Source: Phycisphaerales bacterium (lineage in GTDB: Bacteria; Planctomycetota; Phycisphaerae; Phycisphaerales; SM1A02). From it: 64,000 nucleotides of DNA. The notes under the pieces were generated by a model, which ran no database searches, was not told the origin of the DNA, and worked only from the letters and a program-made list of their open reading frames with translations. The stretch covers positions 1 to 64,000 of the forward strand of contig JAQWPT010000022.1 of NCBI GenBank assembly GCA_029245245.1, given 5' to 3'. This document shows positions 26,066-35,204 of this stretch, piece by piece (position 1 is the first letter of the stretch; every line of letters begins with the position of its first letter). The translations under genes were made by a program, and so were the position numbers.

Positions 26066-26739
26066 GCGGCTGGTGGGTGCAGACAGCCTGGAACCTCAGC
26101 CCCGCCTACCTGGTGAGCTGGATCTTCTGGGTGCTCTTCAGCATCACGCTGCACGAACTGGCCCACGGGTGGGCGGCCCTGTACGAAGGTGACCAGACAC
26201 CGCGTGAACTGAATCGCATGACGGCCAATCCCCTGGTGCAGATGGGCAGCACATCGCTGATCGCCTTCTTCATCATCGGGATCGCCTGGGGCATGATGCC
26301 GGTGAACCCCTCCCGCTTCAGGCATCGGCGACTCGGCGAAGCCATCGTGGCCTTCGCTGGTCCGCTGGTGAACATCATCCTGGCCTTCGTGTCCCTGACC
26401 ATCCTGGGCATCGTGATCGCCTTTGGGCCGGCATCTACCGGAAACTGGTTGCAGGCCATTGAGACGTTCCTGCTCGTTGGCGGCTTCCTGAACCTGATCC
26501 TGTTCGCATTCAACCTGCTGCCGATCCCACCCCTGGACGGCTCACGCATCCTCGCCGCCTGTTCATGGCAGTTGAGGCACTTCTACAACCAGCCCCATTC
26601 CCAGGTGATGGCCCTGTTCGCACTCTTTGCCCTCTTCTTCCTCGGTGGGGGCAGGTTCATCTTCACCGGCTCCATGGAGCTGGCCGGAGCATACGCAGGC
26701 CTGGTGGCCCGGCTCCTGGGGGCAGACATCCCCTCCTGA
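26062..26739 (+). CDS. Site-2-protease-like M50 membrane metalloprotease
   Basis: The 225-residue protein has about five membrane helices. The zinc motif is HELAHG (His31, Glu32, His35) in the first helix, and the third-ligand region is NLLPIPPLDGSRIL, as in the small RseP/YwhC-type family without PDZ domains. It probably cleaves a peptide inside the membrane; the substrate is unknown. Its ATG overlaps the preceding lipoprotein stop by four bases, so hpnH, the lipoprotein and this gene form a tightly coupled trio. The start at 26062 replaces a longer out-of-family frame from 25999. Confidence 0.88.
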   Translation: MSGWWVQTAWNLSPAYLVSWIFWVLFSITLHELAHGWAALYEGDQTPRELNRMTANPLVQMGSTSLIAFFIIGIAWGMMPVNPSRFRHRRLGEAIVAFAGPLVNIILAFVSLTILGIVIAFGPASTGNWLQAIETFLLVGGFLNLILFAFNLLPIPPLDGSRILAACSWQLRHFYNQPHSQVMALFALFALFFLGGGRFIFTGSMELAGAYAGLVARLLGADIPS

Positions 26740-26754
26740 GGGGCCGGAAACCCC

Positions 26755-26783
26755 TTGTAGACCGCCCCGGGGACAGTTACAAT
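26755..26783 (+). promoter_or_regulatory. Predicted promoter of rpsP-trmD-rplS
   Basis: TTGTAG (26755-26760) and TACAAT (26778-26783) are separated by exactly 17 bases. Transcription would start near 26790, leaving a leader of about 135 bases before rpsP. Confidence 0.6.
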
Positions 26784-26924
26784 CCTTCGTTCGTCCACCC
26801 GGCGAAGCACGATCCCCACGGGTTGCTCCACCCACGGCTTGCGAGCAACCTCCCGGGGTGCCGTTGAGCACTCGACATGCGTCGAGACTCTTCGATCCGG
26901 GTGCCAGCAAGGAGCAGGCCGATC

Positions 26925-27200
26925 ATGGTCGTATTGCGTCTGAAGCGAATGGGACGGCGCCACCGTCCCTTCTACCGTGTCAATGCCATGGACAAGCGCG
27001 CACCGCGCGATGGTCGTGTCATCGAAGAACTGGGCTGGTTCGACCCCGTCAAGGGCGACGACCAGTACTCCCTCAAGAACGACCGGATCGAGTACTGGCT
27101 GAGCGTCGGCGCCCAGCCATCCGACACGGTCCGCACCCTCCTGAAACGCGCCGGAATCGATCCGACTCCGGGCAAGAAGAAGGCCGCTGCTGGTTCCTGA
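26925..27200 (+). CDS. rpsP: 30S ribosomal protein S16
   Basis: The 91-residue product reads MVVLRLKRMGRRHRPFYRVN, then GRVIEELGWFDP and YWLSVGAQPSDTVRTLLKRAG, the full S16 pattern. The start at 26925 has GGAG upstream; the upstream part of the frame (from 26877) is not conserved. trmD and rplS follow in the usual order, but rimM, normally between rpsP and trmD, is absent. Confidence 0.97.
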   Translation: MVVLRLKRMGRRHRPFYRVNAMDKRAPRDGRVIEELGWFDPVKGDDQYSLKNDRIEYWLSVGAQPSDTVRTLLKRAGIDPTPGKKKAAAGS

Positions 27201-27222
27201 GGAACCAGGCGGAATGCACACC

Positions 27223-27927
27223 ATGCGCATCGACGTGCTGACACTCTTTCCCGAAATGTTCACGGGCGTGCTCGACTCGAGCATTCAGGCCCGCGCCGCT
27301 GAAAGCGGACGCGTCACCTGTCACGTCCACGACATCCGGGAATGGGCTGACAACAAGCACGACAAGGTGGACGATCGCCCCTTCGGCGGCGGCCCCGGCA
27401 TGGTCATGATGTGCCAACCGCTCTGGAACGCCGTCAAGGACGTCGAAGCCCGTGATGCGACAACCCCTCGTCGCATCCTGCTGACCCCCCAGGGGCGACG
27501 CCTCGACCAGGAAATGGCGGAGGAACTCGCAACCGAGGATCGGCTCCTGCTGATCGCCGGACATTACGAAGGCATCGATGAACGCGTGGTCGACGAACTG
27601 GCCCCGCTTGAAATCAGCATCGGGGACTTCGTCCTCACCGGCGGCGAACTGCCGGCCATGGTGCTCATTGATGCGGTCACGAGACTGCAGGAGGGCGTGC
27701 TCGGCCACGAGGACTCGGCCCGCGAAGATTCCTTCGGGCTTTGCGACGAGGATCACGGCCGACTGCTCGACTCCCCCCACTACACCCGACCCCGCACATG
27801 GCGGGATCGTACCGTGCCCGAGGTACTGCTCAGCGGCGACCACCAGGCGGTCGCCGACTGGCGCTTCGAGCAGATGAAGGAACGAACACGAACACGACGT
27901 CCCGACCTGCTGACCCCCTCCCAGTGA
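27223..27927 (+). CDS. trmD: tRNA (guanine37-N1)-methyltransferase
   Basis: TrmD methylates G37 next to the anticodon to prevent frameshifting; it is a SPOUT-fold homodimer. The 234-residue protein has MRIDVLTLFPEMF, the SAM-knot sequences LLIAGHYEGIDERVVD and SIGDFVLTGGELPAMVLIDAV, and RPRTWRDRTVPEVLLSGDH. The start may be ATG 27223 or 27214. It lies 22 bases after rpsP. Confidence 0.97.
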   Translation: MRIDVLTLFPEMFTGVLDSSIQARAAESGRVTCHVHDIREWADNKHDKVDDRPFGGGPGMVMMCQPLWNAVKDVEARDATTPRRILLTPQGRRLDQEMAEELATEDRLLLIAGHYEGIDERVVDELAPLEISIGDFVLTGGELPAMVLIDAVTRLQEGVLGHEDSAREDSFGLCDEDHGRLLDSPHYTRPRTWRDRTVPEVLLSGDHQAVADWRFEQMKERTRTRRPDLLTPSQ

Positions 27928-27979
27928 GGGAGGTGCCGTCGAGGGCGAATGCATGGGGCACAGGCCCCGGAGAGAAGAC

Positions 27980-28357
27980 ATGAACAGGCAACAGACCATC
28001 GAATCCGTCACCAGCGATCAGCTCAAGGCCGACGACCACTTCCCGGCCTTCAGCGTCGGCGACACGCTCGACGTCCACGTTCGGATCATCGAGGGTGAGA
28101 AGGAACGCATCCAGGTGTACCAGGGTGTGCTCATCGCCCAGAAGGGTCGCGGCATCAATCGCACCATCACGGTGCGACGCATCGTCGCCAACGAAGGCGT
28201 GGAGCGGATCTTCCCGCTGCACTCCCCTCGCATCGCGAAGATCGATGTCGTCCGTCGTGGTGACGCCCGTCGTTCGAAGCTGTACTTCCTCCGCGAGCGT
28301 GTCGGCAAGAGCCGCCGCCTGCGGGATCAGCGCCGCGGACTGAAGCACACCAGCTGA
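27980..28357 (+). CDS. rplS: 50S ribosomal protein L19
   Basis: The 125-residue protein contains FSVGDTLDVHVRIIEGEKERIQVYQG, GINRTITVRRI and FPLHSPRIAKIDVVRRGDARRSKLYFLRE, all diagnostic of L19. The ATG at 27980 has GGAGAG upstream. It closes the rpsP operon and is followed by a hairpin. Confidence 0.97.
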   Translation: MNRQQTIESVTSDQLKADDHFPAFSVGDTLDVHVRIIEGEKERIQVYQGVLIAQKGRGINRTITVRRIVANEGVERIFPLHSPRIAKIDVVRRGDARRSKLYFLRERVGKSRRLRDQRRGLKHTS

Positions 28358-28365
28358 GTGACCGG

Positions 28366-28383
28366 GGCAGGCATCAGCCTGCC
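28366..28383. terminator. Terminator hairpin between rplS and the convergent small gene
   Basis: A perfect 7-bp stem GGCAGGC / GCCTGCC with an ATCA loop starts 8 bases after the rplS stop. It also covers the last codons and stop of the convergent small gene, so it may serve both. No long U-tract follows. Confidence 0.5.
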
Positions 28384-28610
28384 TGTCGTCGCCAGTCATC
28401 CGTGAAGTCGGTGGCTTCCTTGCGCCGGGCCTTCAGGCGTGGCACACTCTCGTCCATCCCGGTCGAAGCCACCTTGGGCTGTGCCCATGAGGGCACCGTC
28501 GGCGCTGGGTGCGAGGCGTTGATGCGTTGTGATCTGGCCTGGGCGATCTTGTCTTCAAGACGCTTGATCGTGGCACGAATCTCGTCTGTTCGGTCTGATG
28601 CGTTGGTCAT
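28374..28610 (-). CDS. Small hypothetical protein (78 aa)
   Basis: The frame from ATG 28610 has AGAGGA at good spacing and encodes 78 charged residues with a predicted coiled coil at the start (RTDEIRATIKRLEDKIAQAR). A short, conserved-looking end reads VPRLKARRKEATDFTDDWRR. No membrane segment or family was recognised. It lies 139 bases downstream of the SWIM-like gene on the same strand. Confidence 0.6.
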   Translation of the reverse strand: MTNASDRTDEIRATIKRLEDKIAQARSQRINASHPAPTVPSWAQPKVASTGMDESVPRLKARRKEATDFTDDWRRQAG

Positions 28611-28749
28611 CCCCGGTTCCTCTCTGGGCTTGGTGTCACGATCCGTATCGGACACCCGGCATGGGCAATCAAGCACATGCCGCGGCAAATCCACGGGTTG
28701 ATTGCATCCAGAAGTCACAGACCGCACAGATGGACCAGGGGAGCCCTGA

Positions 28750-29634
28750 TCAGTCCCGCTCTCCCTCCAGGAGGCGGCGGGACGTGTCCCCGATCTGGTC
28801 GTAGATGGTCGCAAGCAGGCCGGCCAGGGGGAACTTTCCATCCATGGGGGCGGAGCCCAGTCGACGCAACAGCGCATGGGGAATGTGCTGAGCGGGAGAA
28901 CGCGGAGGCAACTGATCCAGGCTCGAACTTCGCCAGAAATGATCGATCGACTCGGACAGTGGAGCAGGCGGTTCCAGCTCACCCTGAAGTCTCAGGGGTG
29001 GGTGCGCTACCGATCCTTCACTGAGGCGGATGGAGCGACGCTGCCGGATTCGATATACGACTTCCTCGACGGTCTTGCCTCGCACCTGGAGAATCGCCAG
29101 GGGTTCAACGACCAATCGCTCCGCCATCAACCAGGCCACCGACGCGGCACGCCGGCGGGCGCTGCCACTTGGTGCATTCGTGCGGATACCCACGACTTCA
29201 TCGCGACCAGGCACGAGATCGACGTTGCAGGACAGAAACAATTGGAGCAGGTTCGGAGGAAACTCGCCTTCCATGAAGCGAGCCGTATAGACCGCTTCCG
29301 CAGCCATGGCCTCGACGACCTTGAGCCAACTGTCATCGTCGAGCATCGGGACACTCAGGGTCAATCGCCGGCCGCTTTCGCCTTCCTCGCTGACACTGGC
29401 GGACACGAAACCCGATCCAAGTTCCATGCTTCGCACCCGTCCCGACTGCGCCGCCTCCAGGCCCCATTCCATGGCCTCATCCCCGAGGTGGTGCGACATG
29501 GCGTCGAGCCAGGTGCCGGCCAGTGAGTGTTCCTGCAACTGGTCGGGAGGCAGGCGCAGCTTGCCACCCCGTCCCGCCCGCCGAAGCGGACGAGTCCCGG
29601 ATGCGATCGGCTTGCGGTCCATGCTCCTGGTCAT
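28750..29634 (-). CDS. SWIM-family-like partner of the SNF2 helicase, zinc ligands lost
   Basis: The 294-residue protein follows the layout of bacterial SWIM zinc-finger proteins that accompany SNF2 helicases. It has an early GRVRSMELGSGFVSASV strand pair (about 66-82), an AEAVYTARFMEGEFPPNLLQ helix pair (112-131), then VDLVP and, after the finger, EPLAILQVRGKT (177-188). The finger itself normally reads CxC...CxH. Here the aligned stretch, residues 151-165 (RTNAPSGSARRRAAS), contains no Cys or His. The ATG overlaps the helicase stop by ATGA. Assignment rests on recalled family pattern plus context. Confidence 0.6.
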   Translation of the reverse strand: MTRSMDRKPIASGTRPLRRAGRGGKLRLPPDQLQEHSLAGTWLDAMSHHLGDEAMEWGLEAAQSGRVRSMELGSGFVSASVSEEGESGRRLTLSVPMLDDDSWLKVVEAMAAEAVYTARFMEGEFPPNLLQLFLSCNVDLVPGRDEVVGIRTNAPSGSARRRAASVAWLMAERLVVEPLAILQVRGKTVEEVVYRIRQRRSIRLSEGSVAHPPLRLQGELEPPAPLSESIDHFWRSSSLDQLPPRSPAQHIPHALLRRLGSAPMDGKFPLAGLLATIYDQIGDTSRRLLEGERD

Positions 29635-32600
29635 GCGTCGAACTCCATTGCCGAAGGATTCAACTGGAGGACTTCACGCAACTGCATGGTGGACATCTCG
29701 GTCAGCCAGGAGTCCCCAACACCGATGATGTGCTCCGCAAGCGCCGTCTTGTCCTCGAGCATCTGGTCGATCCGCTCCTCGAGGGTGCCCTGGCAGACGA
29801 ACTTGTGCACGTGCACCGTCCGTTCCTGGCCGATGCGGTAGGCGCGATCCGTGGCCTGTCGTTCCACGGCGGGATTCCACCAGCGATCGTAGTGAAAGAC
29901 ATGGTTTGCGGCCGTCAGGTTCAGGCCCAGTCCGCCAGCCTTCAATGACAGGACGAAGACCGGAGCCGACCCGTCTGCCAGTTGGAATCGATCGATCATC
30001 TTCTGCCGACGAGGCACGGGGGTTCCCCCGTGCAGGAACATGGTCTCGCAGCCGAGATCATGTTCGATCATGCCCGAAAGCAGGCGGCCCATGCGACGGT
30101 ACTGCGTAAAGACCAGGGCCTGCTCGCCGGTTGCGAGCACCTCTTCCAGGAGGGTCATCAGTCGGCGAGCCTTGCCCGAGCGACTCGACAACTGGCGGAG
30201 ATCCGTCCCGTCGGGTGACACGATCCGGTTCAACTCCTCCTGGCCGCTCATCTGGGCGGGGTGATTGCAGATCTGCTTGAGCTGACCCAGCAGTGAGAGG
30301 ATCAAGCCTCGGCGCTGGATGCCGCTGCTGCGATCCACGTCATCGATCATCTGCTTCACGACCTTCTCGTATTGCTCGCATTGCTCGGTGGTCAGCGTGG
30401 CGTATTCCTTGGTCTCCACGCATCCCGGCAGATCCGAGATCACGGATCGATCCGTCTTCAACCGCCGGAGAATGAACGGTTGCACGAGCCGGCGCAGATG
30501 ATCCGCCTGCTTGCTGTCACGCTGCCGCTCGATGGGCCGGGCGAACCGCCGGCGGAAGTCGCCGGCTTCGCCGAGGTAGCCCGGATTGCAGAACTCCATG
30601 ATCGACCACAACTCGGTAAGCCGGTTCTCGACCGGAGTACCCGTCAGAGCGATTCGACGGGAGGCCTTGAGCCCCCGGATCGCCACGGTCTGCTTCGTCG
30701 GGGGATTCTTGATGTACTGCGCCTCGTCGAGCACCACCCGGTGCCAGTCGATGGGATTGAAACTATCGAGATCACGGACGATCAGGGCATAGGTCGTGAT
30801 CACCACGTCGACGCCCTTGATCGTTTCAGCGAACTCCTCTCCCGTCGGCCGGGTCGGACCATGCTGCACGTGCACCTTCAGCTCGCATGCGAACCGCTCC
30901 AGTTCACGGGCCCAGTTCCCCATGACCGAGGTCGGCACGACCAGGAGGCTCGGGGCCAGGCTGTCTCCGTGGCGGCGCTCATGCTGCAACAGGGCGATCA
31001 ACTGGACCGTCTTTCCAAGCCCCATGTCATCCGCAAGACACGCGCCAAGACCGAATCGGTCGAGGAAACTCAGCCAACTGACACCGGTCAACTGGTAGGG
31101 CCGCAGGGTCCCGACGAATCGCTCGGGCTGTTCGACCATTGTCATTGAAGCCGTGTCGTCACCGGGATCACCGAAGAGCTGACCGACCCAGCCAGTGGCA
31201 TCGACGCCCCAGATGGGAAGCCCCGTTTCGTGGTCGGACTGCCCCGAGGCCAGGCGAATCGCCTCGGCCAGGGACATCTCGGTGGATTCCTTGTTGGCGA
31301 AGAAGGCCAGAGCCGTCCGAACCTGCTCGGGATCGATCTGCACCCAGCGGTCGTGCAGCCAGACGATCGAGGAGTTCTGCTTTGCCAGCAGTTCAAGTTC
31401 CTTGATCGTCAATGACGTTCGACCCGCAGTGATCTGCCAGCGATAGTTGATCAGGCTCTGGAGACCGAGCAGTGATCGCTCGGTCTCCGGGTCGAGTTCG
31501 GATTCCTCGGGTGAATCGATCTGCAATCGCATCCCGACCAGATGGTCTTCCGCTCCCCACCAGTCGGGAACGATCACGCCGAATCCTGACTCCTCCAGCA
31601 GGGGCCGGTATTCCTCGAGGAACGTGCATGCCTCGCTCGTCGAGATGTCGATGCCGCAGGGCGTGGCCTCGCTCAGCAGCGGTTCAAGCGGCGGGTACAG
31701 GCGTGCGGCCCGACCGAGTTCTCCGATGAGCAATTCCCGCGCATCGAGATCGGGATCACTGCAGAGCCGCTGCACATCGGAGGTCTGCTGCCAGATGTCC
31801 TCCGCCTCCAAACGCTCGGTTGAACGGTCACAGGTTTCCAACGCAATCCTGATTCGCCACGAGGGAAGGACTGCTCCCCCATCATGCTCGGGAGACTCCA
31901 GCACAAGGCAGCCTCGGAGTACCCGATCCCGGTCGATCTCATCGAGTCGGCCGATCCAGCGACGGACATCGAGAAAGAGCTGGTGCCCGAAATCTCCGTT
32001 GACCCCGATGGCATCACTCGTGTGGAGCAGGCCCCGCAACCAGGCGACGTGGGGATCGGTGTCCTCCCAATCCTCCAGGGACTCGATGAAGTCGTCATCG
32101 ATCAGGGTTCGACGAATCGACGCTTCCGCCATGGCCCCGGTCATTTCCTCGAAGAGGAACTGGGGATCCTCCTCACCTCCGACCACGGATCGCAGGACCG
32201 GTGGCATCCCGTGAATGAGGCCCACGAGGTGGCTCGTGGTCTCCTCATCGAGGAGCCAGGGTTTCCATGCTGCCGTCAGGTGCCCGTCGTTGTCCGTACG
32301 AAGGGTGGGAATGAAACGCTGATCAGAAAGCAGTTCAAGAATGAAGCGAGCCAACGAAGCGACGTACGGGATCGAATGACCACATTGGATCCGAGCGGCA
32401 TGAACGACATGATCGAGTTCGAGCATGCTGCCAAGTGGATCTTCTCCGGAAAGCCGGAGGGTGGGAATGTTGAACTCCCCCAGCCATGCATCCTGTTGAT
32501 GATCCACGCCACCGACCACGCTGCCGAGGCGGTCGCTTGGCCACGGCCCCAGCAGGTCCCTGGGCAATCGGAGTCGAATGGAATCCTCTCCGGCAAATCG

Positions 32601-32834
32601 GGTTGCGCTCAACCCGCATGTCTCCAGAAGGACCGCCTTCAACTCCGACGCGGACAAGGCGTAGACATGTTCACGTTCCTGGACGAGGGTCTGTTCCACC
32701 ACGGCGCAACCACCATCACCGTCGGGTGATGATGCGCTGCCATCATGAACGGGAATCAGCACGAATCGCTCGGCCGATTCTCCCCACACATGCACGGAGC
32801 CGTTATGCCAGTTGGCATGAAGTACAACAAGCAT
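29631..32834 (-). CDS. SNF2/HepA-family DNA-dependent ATPase (helicase-like)
   Basis: This 1067-residue protein has a long N-terminal region (about 1-580) typical of bacterial SNF2 proteins that pair with SWIM partners. The ATPase core follows, with CLADDMGLGKTVQLIALL (Walker A), VVLDEAQYIKNP (DEAQ box), LTGTPVENRLTELWS (motif III), and in the second lobe QALVFTQYRRMG, LSLKAGGLGLNLTAANHVFHYDRWWNPAVE and RAYRIGQERTVHVHKFV. It should translocate on DNA and remodel protein-DNA or RNA polymerase complexes. The ATG at 32834 lies 45 bases after tRNA-Lys on the same strand. Confidence 0.93.
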   Translation of the reverse strand: MLVVLHANWHNGSVHVWGESAERFVLIPVHDGSASSPDGDGGCAVVEQTLVQEREHVYALSASELKAVLLETCGLSATRFAGEDSIRLRLPRDLLGPWPSDRLGSVVGGVDHQQDAWLGEFNIPTLRLSGEDPLGSMLELDHVVHAARIQCGHSIPYVASLARFILELLSDQRFIPTLRTDNDGHLTAAWKPWLLDEETTSHLVGLIHGMPPVLRSVVGGEEDPQFLFEEMTGAMAEASIRRTLIDDDFIESLEDWEDTDPHVAWLRGLLHTSDAIGVNGDFGHQLFLDVRRWIGRLDEIDRDRVLRGCLVLESPEHDGGAVLPSWRIRIALETCDRSTERLEAEDIWQQTSDVQRLCSDPDLDARELLIGELGRAARLYPPLEPLLSEATPCGIDISTSEACTFLEEYRPLLEESGFGVIVPDWWGAEDHLVGMRLQIDSPEESELDPETERSLLGLQSLINYRWQITAGRTSLTIKELELLAKQNSSIVWLHDRWVQIDPEQVRTALAFFANKESTEMSLAEAIRLASGQSDHETGLPIWGVDATGWVGQLFGDPGDDTASMTMVEQPERFVGTLRPYQLTGVSWLSFLDRFGLGACLADDMGLGKTVQLIALLQHERRHGDSLAPSLLVVPTSVMGNWARELERFACELKVHVQHGPTRPTGEEFAETIKGVDVVITTYALIVRDLDSFNPIDWHRVVLDEAQYIKNPPTKQTVAIRGLKASRRIALTGTPVENRLTELWSIMEFCNPGYLGEAGDFRRRFARPIERQRDSKQADHLRRLVQPFILRRLKTDRSVISDLPGCVETKEYATLTTEQCEQYEKVVKQMIDDVDRSSGIQRRGLILSLLGQLKQICNHPAQMSGQEELNRIVSPDGTDLRQLSSRSGKARRLMTLLEEVLATGEQALVFTQYRRMGRLLSGMIEHDLGCETMFLHGGTPVPRRQKMIDRFQLADGSAPVFVLSLKAGGLGLNLTAANHVFHYDRWWNPAVERQATDRAYRIGQERTVHVHKFVCQGTLEERIDQMLEDKTALAEHIIGVGDSWLTEMSTMQLREVLQLNPSAMEFDA

Positions 32835-32879
32835 GGATATGCCGACCTTCTCCCTTCCCTGTCGAGGCGGCTTGACGAC

Positions 32880-32952
32880 TGATCGCGCTGGGGCTCGAAC
32901 CCAGGACCTACCGCTTAAAAGGCGGTTGCTCTACCAACTGAGCTACGCGATC
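32880..32952 (-). tRNA. tRNA-Lys (anticodon TTT)
   Basis: The minus strand folds as a full cloverleaf: acceptor GATCGCG/CGCGATC with discriminator A, D arm with AGCTCAGTTGGTAGAGC, anticodon stem ACCGC/GCGGT with loop CTTTTAA (anticodon TTT), and T arm CTGGGTTCGAGCCCCAG. CCA is not encoded. A TACAAT -10 element lies 12 bases upstream. Confidence 0.97.
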
Positions 32953-32963
32953 TCGAATGGACG

Positions 32964-32969
32964 ATTGTA
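32964..32969 (-). promoter_or_regulatory. Candidate -10 element of tRNA-Lys
   Basis: On the minus strand GGTACAATCG places TACAAT 12 bases before the mature tRNA 5' end, the right distance for a short leader. The -35 region is not obvious. Confidence 0.4.
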
Positions 32970-33239
32970 CCGCTTCCCAGCCCAATCACCGCGTTCCTTG
33001 CCTGCAGAAAGGCATCATGGATGTGCCCACAGTTCCTCCACAGGCCCTCCATGATCCCAAGAGTGGCTCAACCCCAGCCCGTGGCCCACTTGGTACCTCA
33101 AGCCAAGCCCCCAACTCGTCCGATAAAGGCCTTGGCGGGACCGTACAGCGACCCGCATCCGAATGACTGGAAGTCGTTCATTCAGAAGGACTTGCGAGTC
33201 CCCCGGCGGAGCCGAGGACACGCCAGGGGCTGGTCTGTG

Positions 33240-34307
33240 ATGGGATTCTGCACGCTGAAGTGCCTTGGATTGCTGCCTGTGGCCCTGCTGCTTGCGGGAT
33301 GCAGCACATCTGCCCAGCGAAGTTCCCAGGCAGATTCGCCCTCAACGAGGCATATGAGCCTCTACGGACCCTCCACCACCAGCACTCCACAGCGGCCCAC
33401 CTCCCAGGGAGGGCTCCAGCAGGTGAGTTTCGTCGTGGATGGGGACTGCACCGATCCGTGCCTCGATCGACACGGACGCACCCTCGCCTTCGCCTCCAAC
33501 CAGCATGGCCCGACCCATGACATCTACATCCGACCGGTCCAGGGCACCACGGTCACCCGCATCACCACCGATGCCGGGGAAGACGTGATGCCGACCTTCT
33601 CGCCCGACGGTACGAAACTTGCGTTCGCATCCAACCGGGCCGGTCAGTACGACATCTACATTGTCGACCTCGCTGGCGGACATCCCACTCGGATCACCAA
33701 CGATCTGGCCGACGAGTACCACCCCTCCTGGTCCCCCGATGGCCGCATGCTGGCCTGGAGTCGGACCAACCCGAACTCGCAGCGGAATGAACTGTGGGTG
33801 CTCGACCTGCAGCAGCCCGGGCGAACCATGTTCATCGAGTACGGGACCATGCCCGAGTGGTCCCCGGATCCTGCCGAGGCCGTGCTGGTCTTCCAGCGGG
33901 CGCGGCAGCGTGGGAGCAGGCTCTACAGCCTCTGGACGATCGAACTCGTGGAAGGGCAGCCGGGGCGACCGACGGAAATCGTATCCGCCTCCAACGCCGC
34001 CACGATCAACCCCACATGGTCACCCGATGGGCGATCCGTCGCCTTTGCAACAGTCACGATCGACCAGAATCTTCCTGATGCCGATGCCCTGGATGTCTGG
34101 AGAGTGCAGCGGGACGGCACGAATCTCCAGCACATGACCATGGATCCCGGTGACGAATACCTTCCATCGTGGTCCCCGGACGGACGGCTCTACTTCGTAT
34201 CGTCACGCAGCGGCAACGCCAACATCTGGTCCATCGCCGCCGCTGAAACCACGAACACGACGAACACATCGACCCGGTTTGCCGACGCGGCTCCGGACGA
34301 ACCTTGA
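33240..34307 (+). CDS. TolB-like beta-propeller lipoprotein (PD40 repeats)
   Basis: The 355-residue protein has a lipoprotein signal peptide (PVALLLAGC, Cys about residue 19). It then has several PD40 repeats of the TolB type: FSPDGTKLAFASNRAGQYDIYI, WSPDGRMLAWSR, WSPDGRSVAFA and WSPDGRLYFVSSRSGNANIW. These fold as a beta propeller that usually binds protein partners in the periplasm. Pal and TolA are not adjacent. The start at 33240 gives a normal signal peptide; the frame runs upstream to 33021 without one. The region 32953-33239 before it holds only the tRNA promoter, with nothing else recognised. Confidence 0.8.
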   Translation: MGFCTLKCLGLLPVALLLAGCSTSAQRSSQADSPSTRHMSLYGPSTTSTPQRPTSQGGLQQVSFVVDGDCTDPCLDRHGRTLAFASNQHGPTHDIYIRPVQGTTVTRITTDAGEDVMPTFSPDGTKLAFASNRAGQYDIYIVDLAGGHPTRITNDLADEYHPSWSPDGRMLAWSRTNPNSQRNELWVLDLQQPGRTMFIEYGTMPEWSPDPAEAVLVFQRARQRGSRLYSLWTIELVEGQPGRPTEIVSASNAATINPTWSPDGRSVAFATVTIDQNLPDADALDVWRVQRDGTNLQHMTMDPGDEYLPSWSPDGRLYFVSSRSGNANIWSIAAAETTNTTNTSTRFADAAPDEP

Positions 34308-34389
34308 CGGATCTTCCGGGCAGTCCCCAGCGGGGACTACACCGGACTTTGTAGTGCGGCGGAGACCGCATGATTACGGGCAGGACGCC

Positions 34390-35160
34390 ATGACAAGTGC
34401 ACAGACCATGCAACCGAACGAGCATCGATCGGGCCACCCACTCGTACTGGGCCTGACCGCTCTGCTCATCCTCGCCATCGGCTTCGGCTGCCAGAACAGA
34501 CACCAGGGACGCCTTGAACGCCCCTCAAGCCTGCTGGCTCCGTACGACACCCCACAACTGTGGGCCATCGCGCCGCTGGCGAACGAATCGGGGACCACCG
34601 CGGTCGATCGCATGACCATCACGGACCTGCTCTCGGAGCAGCTCCAGCAGGTTGACGGCGTCAACACCATCCCAGTCAACCGTGTACTGCTGGCCATGCA
34701 ACGACTGGGCCTCAACGCGGTCACCACACCGCAGGATGCGAGAAACCTGATCGTGGTCCTCGGTGTCGACGGACTTGTCGTCGGCACCATCACCGCCTGG
34801 GACCCGTACCAGCCACCCAAGCTGGGTCTTGCGGTTCAACTCTTCACGACAGCGTCGATGCCGGCCACGAACGCGGCATTCGATCCAAATACCGCTCGCC
34901 GGGCCACCGGCGAGACCGTCTCGAATCCTTCGACAGCCGCCCCGATCGCCCAGGCTGCGGGCATCTGGGATGCCTCGAACCACCAGACACTGGCATCATT
35001 GAAATCCTTCACTCGAGGCCGAACACGGCTTGATTCCGCCTACGGCCCCGACCTCTACCTGGTTGACATGGATCTGTACACGCAGTTCGTCGCGCACCGA
35101 CTCGTGGAAAAACTGCTCAGGAATGAGCATTCCCGGCTCGTAGCGGCACCAGAACCGTGA
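34390..35160 (+). CDS. Predicted envelope lipoprotein, function unknown
   Basis: This 256-residue protein has an N-terminal hydrophobic segment ending LAIGFGC (Cys about 36), a weak lipobox. The mature part includes LWAIAPLANESGTTAVDRMTITDLLSEQLQQV, resembling the N-terminal domain pattern of proteins such as TolB N-domain, CsgG or GNA1162, which often start 'laVlPfeN'. LIVVLGVDGLVVGTITAWDPY follows. The start ATG at 34390 has CAGGA upstream. It lies 82 bases after the PD40 lipoprotein gene and may act with it at the outer membrane. Confidence 0.65.
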   Translation: MTSAQTMQPNEHRSGHPLVLGLTALLILAIGFGCQNRHQGRLERPSSLLAPYDTPQLWAIAPLANESGTTAVDRMTITDLLSEQLQQVDGVNTIPVNRVLLAMQRLGLNAVTTPQDARNLIVVLGVDGLVVGTITAWDPYQPPKLGLAVQLFTTASMPATNAAFDPNTARRATGETVSNPSTAAPIAQAAGIWDASNHQTLASLKSFTRGRTRLDSAYGPDLYLVDMDLYTQFVAHRLVEKLLRNEHSRLVAAPEP

Positions 35161-35204
35161 AACGGAGGTCTTTCTCGGAACCTCCGCTTCAGTGAGGACC
35201 AAGG

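Noticed and set aside
32833-33054. Plus-strand open frame across the tRNA-Lys gene
   Set aside because: Its middle (GARTQDLPLKRRLLYQLSYA) is the well-known translation of an antisense tRNA, and the stretch has no other coding signal.
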